Positions 24,856-33,483 of a stretch of 64,000 nucleotides of DNA are shown one piece after another. Each line of letters opens with the position of its first letter. The stretch's first letter is position 1. Made by a program: the position numbers and the translations under genes. The notes beneath the pieces are model-generated. The model was not told where the DNA came from, did not search any database, and saw nothing but the letters and a program-made list of their open reading frames with translations. The DNA is from Stenotrophomonas rhizophila (GTDB lineage Bacteria > Pseudomonadota > Gammaproteobacteria > Xanthomonadales > Xanthomonadaceae): the NCBI RefSeq assembly GCF_007667275.1, contig NZ_VDQT01000001.1:434001-498000 (forward strand). Direction: 5' to 3'.

Positions 24856-26997
24856 ATGCTGATCGGCAGTTACACCCCGTGGTTGGTCGTGGTCTCGCTG
24901 GTGGTCGCCATCCTCGCGTCGTTCACCGCGCTGGACATGGCCAACCGGGTCACCACCGCCCCGTCCCCGCGCATCAGCGTGCTGTGGCTGCTGGGCGGCG
25001 GTTGCGCCATGGGCCTGGGCATCTGGTCCATGCACTTCATCGGCATGCTGGCGTTCCGCCTGCCGATCCCACTGGGCTACGACCTGCCGCTGACCGCGGT
25101 ATCGCTGCTCGCCGCGGTGGCCTCATCGATCTTCGCGCTGTGGCTGGTTTCGCGGCCCACCCTGCCGCATTCGCGGCTTGCGCTGGGCGCGGTCCTGATG
25201 GGCTGCGGCATTGCCAGCATGCACTACATCGGCATGGCGGCGATGCTGATGCGGCCCGGCATCGAGTACCACGCCGGTTGGTTCACCTTGTCGGTGCTGG
25301 TCGCGGTTGCCGCCTCGTGGGTGGCGCTGTTCGTGGCCTTCCGCCTGCGCCACAACGACACCCGGCTGCACCACCGGATCGTGCCCGCGGTGCTGCTCGG
25401 TACCGCCATCGTCGGCATGCACTACACCGGCATGGCCGCCGCACGCTTCCCCGCCAACAGCATCTGCGGCGCCGCCGCCGGCGATGGCCTGCAGACCCAG
25501 TGGCTGGCCGCGCTGGTGATGGTGCTGACCATCGCGATCCTGGCCGTGGTGCTGCTGGTGTCTTGGCTGGACCAGCGCCAGCAGGCCCAGCTGCTGCGGC
25601 TGCGCAACCAGCGCCTGCGCAGCTCGCTGGACGACGCCGAGGCCGAACTCAGCCAGGCCGCGCTGCACGACCCACTGACCCACCTGCCCAACCGCCTGCT
25701 GCTGCAGCAGCATATCGACCAGGCACTGGTCGATGCCGAGCTGCGCGGCGGTCGCTTCGCAGTGATGTTCATGGACCTGGACGGATTCAAGCAGGTCAAC
25801 GATGCCTATGGCCACCAGACCGGCGACTCGCTGCTGGTGGCGGTGGCCGCCCGCACCCGCCAACTGCTGCGCCCGACCGACGTGCTGGCGCGCCTGGGCG
25901 GTGACGAGTTCGTGCTGGTGGTGGCCATCGAGAACGACGAGGACGTGGCCGCGGTGGCCAACCGCATCCTGCAGGCGATCGGCAAGGGCAACCTGGTGCC
26001 CAGCCACGACCTGCAGATCACCGCCAGCATCGGCATCGCCATCTGCCCCGACCACGCGGCCAGCGAGCGCCAGCTGATGGGCTATGCCGACGCGGCGATG
26101 TACCAGGCCAAGGAAGCCGGCCGCAACGCCTACGTAGTGTTTGCCGCGTGGATGAGCGACAGCGCCGAACAGCAGTTCCGCCTGCTGGCCGACCTGCGCC
26201 GTGCGGTCGAGTTGAAGCAGCTGTTCCTGCAGTACCAGCCCAAGGTCCGGGTCAGCACCCACCAGGTGTGCGGCGCAGAAGCGCTGCTGCGCTGGCAGCA
26301 CCCCGAGCACGGGCTGATTCCGCCCGACCGCTTCATCCGCCTGGCCGAACGCAGCGGGGTGATCAACGACCTCGGCCGCTGGGTCCTCAACGAAGCCTGC
26401 CAGCAGGTGCGGCGCTGGCACGACGCCGGCCACGACAGCTGGTCGGTGTCGATAAACCTGTCGCCGATCCAGTTCGGTTCACCCAACCTGCTGCAGGAGG
26501 TCAGCGACGCGCTGGAGAGGCATCGGGTCGAGCCGCGCCGGCTGGTGCTGGAGATCACCGAAAGCGCGGTGATGCGCGATACCGACACCAGCCTGCGCCT
26601 GCTGCAGTCGCTGGCGCGGCTGGGCGTGGGCATTTCCATCGACGACTTCGGCACCGGGTACTCCAGCCTGCTCTACCTCAAGCGGCTGCCGGCCACCGAG
26701 ATCAAGATCGACCACGCCTTCATCCGCGACCTGGAAAACAGCTCCGAAGACGTGGTGATCGTCTCGGCCATCGTCGCCCTGGGTCACGCACTGGACATGG
26801 ACATCGTCGCCGAAGGAGTGGAAACGGCCGGCCAGCGCTCGTACCTGGAGCGGCTCGGCTGCGACTTCCTGCAGGGCTACCTGCTCGGCCGCCCGGTCGA
26901 CCCGGAGCGTTTCATGCAGCTGCACGACCTGCCCCGCCCGCGCATGTCGTTGGCCCCGGAGCTGAACACCCTCGGCGGCGGGCATTTCCTGGATTGA
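24856..26997 (+). CDS. MHYT-GGDEF-EAL c-di-GMP enzyme
   Basis: A 713-residue membrane protein that can in principle make and break c-di-GMP. The N-terminal MHYT sensor (about 1-240) has seven predicted helices and three metal-type motifs (SMHFIGM, SMHYIGM, GMHYTGM). The GGDEF domain follows (about 265-425), with an intact GGDEF at 348-352. The EAL domain (about 440-690) keeps EALLR (475-479), DDFGTGYSS, KIDHAFIRDL and EGVET, so both active sites look complete. ATG 24856 follows GGGAGAG and starts just before the first membrane helix. It lies between fliR and flhB and probably links c-di-GMP to motility (inference). Its 3' end is tandemly repeated with SMAG elements. Confidence 0.93.
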   Translation: MLIGSYTPWLVVVSLVVAILASFTALDMANRVTTAPSPRISVLWLLGGGCAMGLGIWSMHFIGMLAFRLPIPLGYDLPLTAVSLLAAVASSIFALWLVSRPTLPHSRLALGAVLMGCGIASMHYIGMAAMLMRPGIEYHAGWFTLSVLVAVAASWVALFVAFRLRHNDTRLHHRIVPAVLLGTAIVGMHYTGMAAARFPANSICGAAAGDGLQTQWLAALVMVLTIAILAVVLLVSWLDQRQQAQLLRLRNQRLRSSLDDAEAELSQAALHDPLTHLPNRLLLQQHIDQALVDAELRGGRFAVMFMDLDGFKQVNDAYGHQTGDSLLVAVAARTRQLLRPTDVLARLGGDEFVLVVAIENDEDVAAVANRILQAIGKGNLVPSHDLQITASIGIAICPDHAASERQLMGYADAAMYQAKEAGRNAYVVFAAWMSDSAEQQFRLLADLRRAVELKQLFLQYQPKVRVSTHQVCGAEALLRWQHPEHGLIPPDRFIRLAERSGVINDLGRWVLNEACQQVRRWHDAGHDSWSVSINLSPIQFGSPNLLQEVSDALERHRVEPRRLVLEITESAVMRDTDTSLRLLQSLARLGVGISIDDFGTGYSSLLYLKRLPATEIKIDHAFIRDLENSSEDVVIVSAIVALGHALDMDIVAEGVETAGQRSYLERLGCDFLQGYLLGRPVDPERFMQLHDLPRPRMSLAPELNTLGGGHFLD

Positions 26998-27119
26998 GGT
27001 GCCAGCCACGCAGGGCGTGGCTCTACGGGCGTTTCCTGGACTGATGCGCCAGCCACGCAGGGCGTGGCTCTACGGGCATTTCCTGGATTGATGCCCAGCC
27101 ACGCAGGGCGTGGCTCTAC
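26980..27119. repeat. Three tandem 46-47 bp units: gene 3' end plus SMAG
   Basis: Units 26980-27026, 27027-27073 and 27074-27119 each carry a copy of the last 19 bases of the GGDEF-EAL gene (GGGC(A/G)TTTCCTGGA(T/C)TGA), a short spacer and an inverted SMAG palindrome (cores at 27004-27026, 27051-27073 and 27097-27119). Only the first unit is the true gene end. Confidence 0.9.
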
Positions 27120-27149
27120 CCGCCGTCGTGGCGTTGCGCCGACCACCCC

Positions 27150-27172
27150 GTAGAGCCACGCCCTGCGTGGCT
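27150..27172 (+). repeat. SMAG palindrome in forward orientation
   Basis: GTAGAGCCACG...CGTGGCT is the same core as the three preceding copies but reversed. It faces the 3' end of the convergent EamA gene, so the 223-bp gap 26998-27220 is essentially all repeat. Confidence 0.8.
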
Positions 27173-27220
27173 GCGCACCGTCCATGTTCCCTACGTCGCT
27201 CGCGCGCGATACCGGGACGC

Positions 27221-28060
27221 TTACGCGAAGCGCAGGATCGCGACCCCGCTGACGATCAGCCCGGCGGCCATCCAACGGCGCCTCGGTACGCGTTCGCGCA
27301 GCACCCAGGCCGAAATCATCATCGCGAACACGATGGAGGTTTCACGCAGTGCTGAGACCATCGCCACCGGCGCCTGGGTCATTGCCCACAGCGCCAGCCC
27401 ATAGGCACTCAGCGTACCCACGCCGCCCACGAGACCGTACTGCCAGTTCGACCGGGCGTAGGCCAGCAGCTGCGGCCGGCGCCTCCACAATGCCCAGAGC
27501 GGAAGCGGCAGGCCCGAGAGCAGGAACAGCCACAGCGTATAGGCGACCGGCGATCCCGACTGGCGTGCGCCCCAGGCGTCCACCAGCGTGTAGGTGGCAA
27601 TCACCCCGGCGTTGGTCAACGGAAGCCCCAGCTGTCGGCGCACCAGTCCGTGCGCCATCGACAGTATCCCGGCACAGATCAACGCGATGGCCAGCCACGC
27701 CGCGACCGGCAGCGATTCACCCCACAACAGTGCCGCCAATACCGCCACCACGATCGGCGCGCAGCCCCGCATCACCGGGTAGGCCGCACTCATGTCGGTC
27801 CGCTGATAGGTGCGCGCCACCAGCACGTAGTACCCCGCCTGCAGCACCGTCGAGGCGGCCAGCCACGGCCAGCTGCGCGGATCGGGCGGGCGGGCGAAGG
27901 GCAGGCAGATCGCGGCGATCAGCGCCGCCGTGCCGGTGACCAGGATCGTGGTCAACAGGGTGTCGCTCCCGCGCTTGACCACGGCGTTCCAGCTGGCGTG
28001 CAGGAACCCGGCGAACAGGACCAGGCAGAACAGGAGGGGCGACATCGGCATCCGTGGCAA
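27221..28060 (-). CDS. EamA/DMT-superfamily transporter
   Basis: A 279-residue inner-membrane protein with ten predicted transmembrane helices arranged as two EamA repeats (N-half YPVMRGCAPIVVAVLAALLW; C-half TQAPVAMVSALRETSIVFAM), typical of drug/metabolite exporters. The substrate cannot be predicted. The start is ATG at 28060; an internal ATG five codons on is possible. It is transcribed against the flagellar genes and converges with the GGDEF-EAL gene, so it looks like an insertion into the flagellar cluster rather than a functional partner. Confidence 0.85.
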   Translation of the reverse strand: MPRMPMSPLLFCLVLFAGFLHASWNAVVKRGSDTLLTTILVTGTAALIAAICLPFARPPDPRSWPWLAASTVLQAGYYVLVARTYQRTDMSAAYPVMRGCAPIVVAVLAALLWGESLPVAAWLAIALICAGILSMAHGLVRRQLGLPLTNAGVIATYTLVDAWGARQSGSPVAYTLWLFLLSGLPLPLWALWRRRPQLLAYARSNWQYGLVGGVGTLSAYGLALWAMTQAPVAMVSALRETSIVFAMMISAWVLRERVPRRRWMAAGLIVSGVAILRFA

Positions 28061-28114
28061 TGACGGGGTTGGTAGGGTCGCATTCCAATCGACCGCACGT
28101 ACATCCCCGCGTTC

Positions 28115-28130
28115 CGGAACGGTTCTTGCA
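28115..28130 (+). promoter_or_regulatory. Sigma-54 promoter for flhB
   Basis: CGGAACGGTTCTTGCA has GG at 28116-28117 and GC at 28128-28129, 10 bases apart, with a consensus TTGCA -12 box and one change (GGAAC for GGCAC) in the -24 box. It lies 35 bp before flhB. Confidence 0.8.
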
Positions 28131-28164
28131 CCACCCCGGATAACCCCCGTGGTGCCCTGCCCCG

Positions 28165-29295
28165 ATGTCCGAAAACGAAGAAGCCGGCGAAAAAACCGAA
28201 CAACCTACCGAAAAACGCCTGCGCGATGCCCGTGAAGAGGGCAACATCCCGCGTTCGCGTGAGCTGGCCACCGCCGCGGTGTTCGGCGCCTCGGTGCTGG
28301 CGCTGATGGCGTTTTCCGGCAGCATGGCCAGCGGCAGCAGGGAATGGATGAAGGCCGCGCTGAGTCCCGAGCCCGGACTGCGGTTCGAGCCGCAGGGGCT
28401 GTTCAGCCACTTCGGCCACCTGTTCCTGCAGCTGATGCTGGCGATGTGGCCGCTGCTGCTGATCTGCCTGCTGGCCAGCTTCCTGGCGCCGGTGGCGATG
28501 GGCGGGCTGCGCTGGTCGAACAAATCGCTGATGCCCCAGCTCAACCGGCTCAGCCCGATGGCCGGCATGAAGCGCCTGTACGGGCCCGAAGCCATCGCCG
28601 AGTTCATCAAGTCGCTGCTGCGCATCCTGTTCGTCGGCGCTGCCGCCGGGCTGGTGGTCTGGCACGGCATCCGCTCCCTGCGCGACCTGATCCACCAGCC
28701 GCTGGAAGCGGCGATGGTCAACGGCCTGGGCTTCACCCTGAAGCTGATGCTGGCCACCGGCGGCGCGATGATGCTGCTGGCCGCCATCGACGCCCCGTAC
28801 CAGCGCTGGAACTGGATGCGCAAGCTGAAGATGACCCGTGAAGAGCTGCGCCGGGAAATGAAGGAGAGCGAGGGCAGCCCCGAAATGAAGGGCCGGATCC
28901 GGCAGATGCAGCACCAGCTGGCCAATCGCCAGATGATGGAAGCGGTGCCCAGCGCCGATGTGGTGGTGGTCAACCCGACCCACTACGCGGTGGCCCTCAA
29001 GTACGACGGTGGAAAAATGGGCGCCCCCACGGTGGTGGCCTTGGGCGTGGACGAAACCGCCCTGCGCATCCGTGAAGTGGCCGACGGCAACAAGGTCGCC
29101 ATCGTCTCGGCGCCGCCTTTGGCACGCGCCTTGTATCGGGAAGGTCAACTTGGAAAGGAAATCCCCGTGAGACTGTATTCGGCCGTTGCCCAGGTGCTGT
29201 CCTACGTCTACCAGCTGCGTACCTGGCAGGGCGGGCCGATGCCCGCGGCGCCGAACGTGGACATCGATGAGTTCGGCAAGGGAGGCCGCCCATGA
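28165..29295 (+). CDS. flhB: Flagellar export switch protein FlhB
   Basis: FlhB is the substrate-specificity switch of the export gate. The 376-residue product has a basic N-terminus (EKTEQPTEKRLRDAREEGNIPRS), four transmembrane helices and a cytoplasmic domain with the autocleavage site NPTH starting at Asn270, so the protein should self-process. It sits behind a sigma-54 promoter and overlaps flhA by four bases (ATGA). Confidence 0.97.
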   Translation: MSENEEAGEKTEQPTEKRLRDAREEGNIPRSRELATAAVFGASVLALMAFSGSMASGSREWMKAALSPEPGLRFEPQGLFSHFGHLFLQLMLAMWPLLLICLLASFLAPVAMGGLRWSNKSLMPQLNRLSPMAGMKRLYGPEAIAEFIKSLLRILFVGAAAGLVVWHGIRSLRDLIHQPLEAAMVNGLGFTLKLMLATGGAMMLLAAIDAPYQRWNWMRKLKMTREELRREMKESEGSPEMKGRIRQMQHQLANRQMMEAVPSADVVVVNPTHYAVALKYDGGKMGAPTVVALGVDETALRIREVADGNKVAIVSAPPLARALYREGQLGKEIPVRLYSAVAQVLSYVYQLRTWQGGPMPAAPNVDIDEFGKGGRP

Positions 29296-31397
29296 GCGCC
29301 CAGCCTGCCGGCATGAACACCCGACGCGCCCTGGACATGATCCGCCAGGGCCTCGGCGCCCCGCTGATCGTGCTGGCCCTGCTGGCCATGGTGGTGGTAC
29401 CGCTGGCCGCGCCGGTGCTGGACGCGCTGTTCACCTTCAACATCGCTATCTCGCTGATGGTGCTGCTGGCGGTGGTGTACGTCAGGCGTCCGCTGGACTT
29501 CACCATCTTCCCGATCGTGCTGCTGATCACCACCATGCTGCGGCTGGCGCTGAACGTCGCCTCCACCCGCGTGATCCTGCTCAACGGCCAGAACGGCCAC
29601 GAAGCCGCCGGCAAGGTGATCGCCGCCTTCGGCGAATTCGTGATCGGCGGCAACTACGCGGTAGGCATCGTGGTCTTCGCGATCCTGACCATCATCAATT
29701 TCGTGGTGATCACCAAGGGCGCCGGCCGCGTCTCCGAAGTGACCGCGCGCTTCATCCTCGACGCCATGCCCGGCAAGCAGATGGCGATCGACGCCGACCT
29801 CAACGCCGGTTTGCTGACGCGCGAGGAAGCCAAGGTCCGCCGCGAAGAAGTCCGCGAGGAAGCCGACTTCTACGGTGCGATGGACGGCGCCAGCAAGTTC
29901 ATCCGCGGCGACGCCATCGCCGGCATCCTGATCCTGTTCATCAACCTGCTGGGCGGGCTGGCGGTGGGCGTGCTCCAGCACGGCATGCCGTTCGGCGAAG
30001 CCGCGGCTACCTATACCCTGCTCTCGATCGGTGACGGCCTGGTGGCGCAGTTGCCCGCCCTGCTGGTGTCCTCGGCGGTGGCGATGCTGGTCACCCGCGC
30101 CTCGCGCTCGCAGGACATGGCCCAGGCCATGATGGGCCAGGCCTTCGGCCAGCACCGCGCGCTGAGCATTACCGCCTTCATCCTGATCCTGGTGGGCCTG
30201 GTGCCGGGCATGCCCAACGTCGCCTTCTTGACGCTGGGTGCCATCATCGGCTTCATCGCCTGGAAGCTGTGGAAGAAGAGCACCGCGGCTGAACGCGCCG
30301 CCGCCGCCCCGGCCGCGGCCGGCCCCGGCACCGCGCTCGGCCTGCCCGCAGGCACCCCCTCGCCCACCGCCGAACTGACCTGGGACGAGCTGCGCCCGGT
30401 CGACCCGCTGGGCCTGGAAGTGGGCTACCGGCTGATCCCGCTGGTGGACAAGAACCAGGGCGGCGAGCTGATGGCGCGGATCAAGGGCGTGCGCCGCAAG
30501 CTCACCCACGACATCGGCTTCCTGATTCCCTCGGTGCACATCCGCGACAACCTGGAACTGGGTGCCACCGCGTATCGCCTGCTGATCCACGGCGTGCCGG
30601 TGGCCACCGCCGAGATCCACCCCGACCGCGAACTGGCGCTGGACCCGGGCAGCGCGCTCGGCGCGCTGGAAGGCATCGCCGGCAAGGACCCCGCGTTCGG
30701 CCTGGACGCCACCTGGATCCAGCCGCACCAGCGCGCCCACGCCGAATCCATGGGATACACGGTGGTCGACCCGGCCACCGTGGTCGCCACCCACCTCTCG
30801 CACCTGATCCGCGAACACGCCCCGGAACTGCTCGGCCACGAAGAGGTCCAGCAGCTGCTGGCCAACCTGGCCAAGAGCGCGCCCAAGCTGGTCGAAGACC
30901 TCACCCCGAAGGCGCTGCCGCTGTCGGTGGTGGTGCGGGTGCTGCAGAACCTGCTGATCGAGCGCATCCCGGTGCGCCAGCTGCGCAAGATCGCCGAGTC
31001 GCTGGTGGAGCACGCGCCGATGAGCCAGGACCCGGGCGTGCTGACCGCCGCCGTGCGCAACGCACTGGGCCGTTTCATCGTGCAGGAGATCGCCGGGATG
31101 TCGGCGGAGCTGCCGGTGTTCACCCTCAACCCGCAATTGGAACGTGTCTTGCAGGAGTCCACCCAGGGCAACGGCGCCGCGCTGGAACCCGGACTCGCCG
31201 AGCGACTGCACCAGAGCCTGGCCGAATGTGTCGGCAAGCAGGAAGCGAAGAACGAGCCCGCGGTGGTGTTGGTGCCCGGTCCGGTACGTGCCGCGCTGGC
31301 ACGGCTGGTACGCCACAGCGTTCCGTCGCTGTCCGTGCTGGCCTACAGCGAGGTGCCCGAGGACAAGCGGCTGAAGCTGGTCGGCACGATCAGCTGA
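29292..31397 (+). CDS. flhA: Flagellar export gate protein FlhA
   Basis: FlhA is the nonameric ring of the export gate that receives chaperone-substrate complexes. The 701-residue product has an eight-helix membrane domain (about 20-320) with the FHIPEP signature region (KGAGRVSEVTARFILDAMPG) and a large cytoplasmic domain (about 350-701) ending LKLVGTIS. The length is normal. It is followed by 148 bp and then flhF. Confidence 0.97.
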   Translation: MSAQPAGMNTRRALDMIRQGLGAPLIVLALLAMVVVPLAAPVLDALFTFNIAISLMVLLAVVYVRRPLDFTIFPIVLLITTMLRLALNVASTRVILLNGQNGHEAAGKVIAAFGEFVIGGNYAVGIVVFAILTIINFVVITKGAGRVSEVTARFILDAMPGKQMAIDADLNAGLLTREEAKVRREEVREEADFYGAMDGASKFIRGDAIAGILILFINLLGGLAVGVLQHGMPFGEAAATYTLLSIGDGLVAQLPALLVSSAVAMLVTRASRSQDMAQAMMGQAFGQHRALSITAFILILVGLVPGMPNVAFLTLGAIIGFIAWKLWKKSTAAERAAAAPAAAGPGTALGLPAGTPSPTAELTWDELRPVDPLGLEVGYRLIPLVDKNQGGELMARIKGVRRKLTHDIGFLIPSVHIRDNLELGATAYRLLIHGVPVATAEIHPDRELALDPGSALGALEGIAGKDPAFGLDATWIQPHQRAHAESMGYTVVDPATVVATHLSHLIREHAPELLGHEEVQQLLANLAKSAPKLVEDLTPKALPLSVVVRVLQNLLIERIPVRQLRKIAESLVEHAPMSQDPGVLTAAVRNALGRFIVQEIAGMSAELPVFTLNPQLERVLQESTQGNGAALEPGLAERLHQSLAECVGKQEAKNEPAVVLVPGPVRAALARLVRHSVPSLSVLAYSEVPEDKRLKLVGTIS

Positions 31398-31545
31398 GCC
31401 GGAACTCCGACAGCAACGCGTCAGAAAACAGACACCCCCATTTCGTATTCACCGCAGCAGGACAAGAAGGGAACCCCGGACCGTGCAGACCACCGACAAC
31501 CAGCGCTTCCCTTCCACCCCCCAGCCCCAGTCCCGGTACCACAGC

Positions 31546-33483
31546 ATGAAAATCAAACGCTTCGTCGCTCCCGATATGCGCTCGGCCATGAACCTGGTGC
31601 GCAAGGAACACGGTCCGGATGCCGTGATCCTGTCCAATCGCCGGATCGAGGAAGGCGTGGAGATCGTGGCCGCGGCGAACTATGACGAAGGCGCGGTGCA
31701 GCGTGCGCTGGAAGCGGCGCGCAAGGACGTGGCCCCGCCGCCGCCGGCCCCGCGCCCGCGCAATGCCGCCGATGCGGTGATCGCTGCGGTCACCCGCCGC
31801 AAGGCACCGCTGGCCGCGCCGGAACCGGTGGCCGCCACCACCTCGGCCGTGGCCGCCCTTGCCCGCGCCGCGGTCGGTGCCACCGGCCGCACCCTGGATA
31901 CCGCCAACGAAATCGTACCGCCGCGGGGCAGCGCCGGTTTTGCGGCGACCCTGGCCCGGGCTGCGGTGCAGCCGGCCCGCGCCGATGCCCTGCCGGAACA
32001 GATCTTCGCCCCGTTCAACGTCGAACAGGCCGCCGCCCACGACGCAGCGCCGGGCCCTGCCCGGCAGAGCCACGAGGTAGCGCCGGGCTCTGCCCGGCCA
32101 GTGATCGAAGACGCACCGTCTCCGGTCCGCGCCACCCCCACTGCCCCCGCCAACCGCGCCCGCTTCATCATCGACCCGCCGCTGGACGATGCCCCGCTGT
32201 TTGAAATGCATGCCCCGGCCGGCCGCAGCCTGCCGCCGCAGCTGCCGCAGCTGCCGCAGATGCCGCCGCAGCAGATGCAGCGCGCACCGCTCGACGCGCC
32301 GCTGGCCCCGCTGTGGGAAACCGTGCCGGTGGTGGCCGCCCCGCTGAGCCCGGCCATGGCGATCGACGACTCGGCGGTGTTCGCCCCGCCGGCGCCGGTC
32401 GCGATGATCGAAACCGCCGCACCGGTCGTCCCGGCGTCGCCCGCCGTACCGGTCGCGGCGCCGGCGCTGCCGCCGCTCCAGGCCGCCGACGAACCGACGG
32501 CGGTCGCCGAGGTCGTGGAGGCCGCGCCGGCACCGGTTACCCCCGCCACCCCGCCCACGCTGACCCTGGTCCGCGACGACGAAGAGCTGCGCCAGCTGCG
32601 CCATGAAGTGGCCGGCATGCGCCATGTCATCGAGCGCGAGATGAACCGCTTCACCGACGAGCGCCTGCGCGGTTCGGCCGTGCGCGCCGCCGCGCTGGAC
32701 CTGATGGACGAGTACGGCTTCGACGCCGGCATCTGCCGCGACGTGGCCCTGCAGATTCCGCTGGACACCGAAGCCCACCGTGGCCGTGGCCTCATGCTGG
32801 GGCTGCTGTCGAAGAAGCTGCCGATCGCCCCGGTCGACCCGCTGGAAGCCGGTGGGGTGATCGCCCTGGTCGGCCCGACCGGTGCCGGCAAGACCACCAC
32901 CATTGCAAAGCTGGCCTCGCGCTTCGCCGAAGCGCATGCCGCCCGCGACGTCGCCCTGGTCACCACCGACACCGCCCGCATCGGCGCCCGCGAACAGCTG
33001 TACGGCTTCGGCCGCCAGCTCGGCATCGCGGTGCACGAAGCCAACAGCGGCAGCGACCTGGCGCAGCTGCTGGAACGCCTGAAGGACTACAAGCTGGTGC
33101 TGATCGACACCGCCGGCCTGGGCCCGCGCGACCGCGCCCTGGCCGCCCAGCTGCAGTGGCTGCGCGCCGCCGGGCAGGTCCGCACCCTGCTGGTACTGCC
33201 GGCCAACACCAGCTTCAGCGACATGGACGAAGTGGTCCGCCGCTTCAGCGCCGCCAACCCGCAGGGCGTGGTGCTGAGCAAGCTCGACGAGACCGGCCGC
33301 TTCGGCACCGCGCTGTCGGTGGCGGTCGACCACCGCCTGCCGATCACCTGGGTCACCGACGGCCAGGACGTTCCCGAAGACCTGCACCGGGCCAGTGCGG
33401 CCAATCTTGTACTTCGCCTTGAAGATTTGCGCCGCGCGGCCGATATGCCCTGCAACCCGGAGTTGAACCATGCCGTCGCGTGA
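31546..33483 (+). CDS. flhF: Polar flagellar GTPase FlhF with SMAG-derived linker
   Basis: FlhF is an SRP-type GTPase that places the flagellum at the cell pole. The 645-residue product starts with the family sequence MKIKRFVAPDM, has a long Ala/Pro-rich linker (about 60-340), an N-domain and the G-domain with P-loop GPTGAGKTTT, DTAGLGPRD and SKLDETGRFG. The start is uncertain: ATG 31546 fits the family but has no clear ribosome site, while GTG 31483 follows AAGAAGGG and would add 21 low-complexity residues. Residues 167-184 are encoded by two SMAG repeats. The end overlaps fleN by 14 bases. Confidence 0.94.
   Translation: MKIKRFVAPDMRSAMNLVRKEHGPDAVILSNRRIEEGVEIVAAANYDEGAVQRALEAARKDVAPPPPAPRPRNAADAVIAAVTRRKAPLAAPEPVAATTSAVAALARAAVGATGRTLDTANEIVPPRGSAGFAATLARAAVQPARADALPEQIFAPFNVEQAAAHDAAPGPARQSHEVAPGSARPVIEDAPSPVRATPTAPANRARFIIDPPLDDAPLFEMHAPAGRSLPPQLPQLPQMPPQQMQRAPLDAPLAPLWETVPVVAAPLSPAMAIDDSAVFAPPAPVAMIETAAPVVPASPAVPVAAPALPPLQAADEPTAVAEVVEAAPAPVTPATPPTLTLVRDDEELRQLRHEVAGMRHVIEREMNRFTDERLRGSAVRAAALDLMDEYGFDAGICRDVALQIPLDTEAHRGRGLMLGLLSKKLPIAPVDPLEAGGVIALVGPTGAGKTTTIAKLASRFAEAHAARDVALVTTDTARIGAREQLYGFGRQLGIAVHEANSGSDLAQLLERLKDYKLVLIDTAGLGPRDRALAAQLQWLRAAGQVRTLLVLPANTSFSDMDEVVRRFSAANPQGVVLSKLDETGRFGTALSVAVDHRLPITWVTDGQDVPEDLHRASAANLVLRLEDLRRAADMPCNPELNHAVA
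32044..32098 (+). repeat. Two SMAG palindromes inside the flhF coding sequence
   Basis: GCAG-type copy 32044-32065 and GTAG-type copy 32077-32098 share the core CGCCGGGC(C/T)CTGCCCGGC and lie 33 bp apart, so a whole number of codons. The codon frame reads GTA-GCG-CCG and so avoids the TAG. They encode AAPGPAR and VAPGSAR in the disordered linker of FlhF. Confidence 0.85.

Noticed and set aside
31398-31420. Possible sigma-54 promoter before flhF (CCGGAACTCCGACAGCAA)
   Set aside because: GG and GC have the right spacing but the -12 box is ACAGCA rather than TTGCA; too weak to call.
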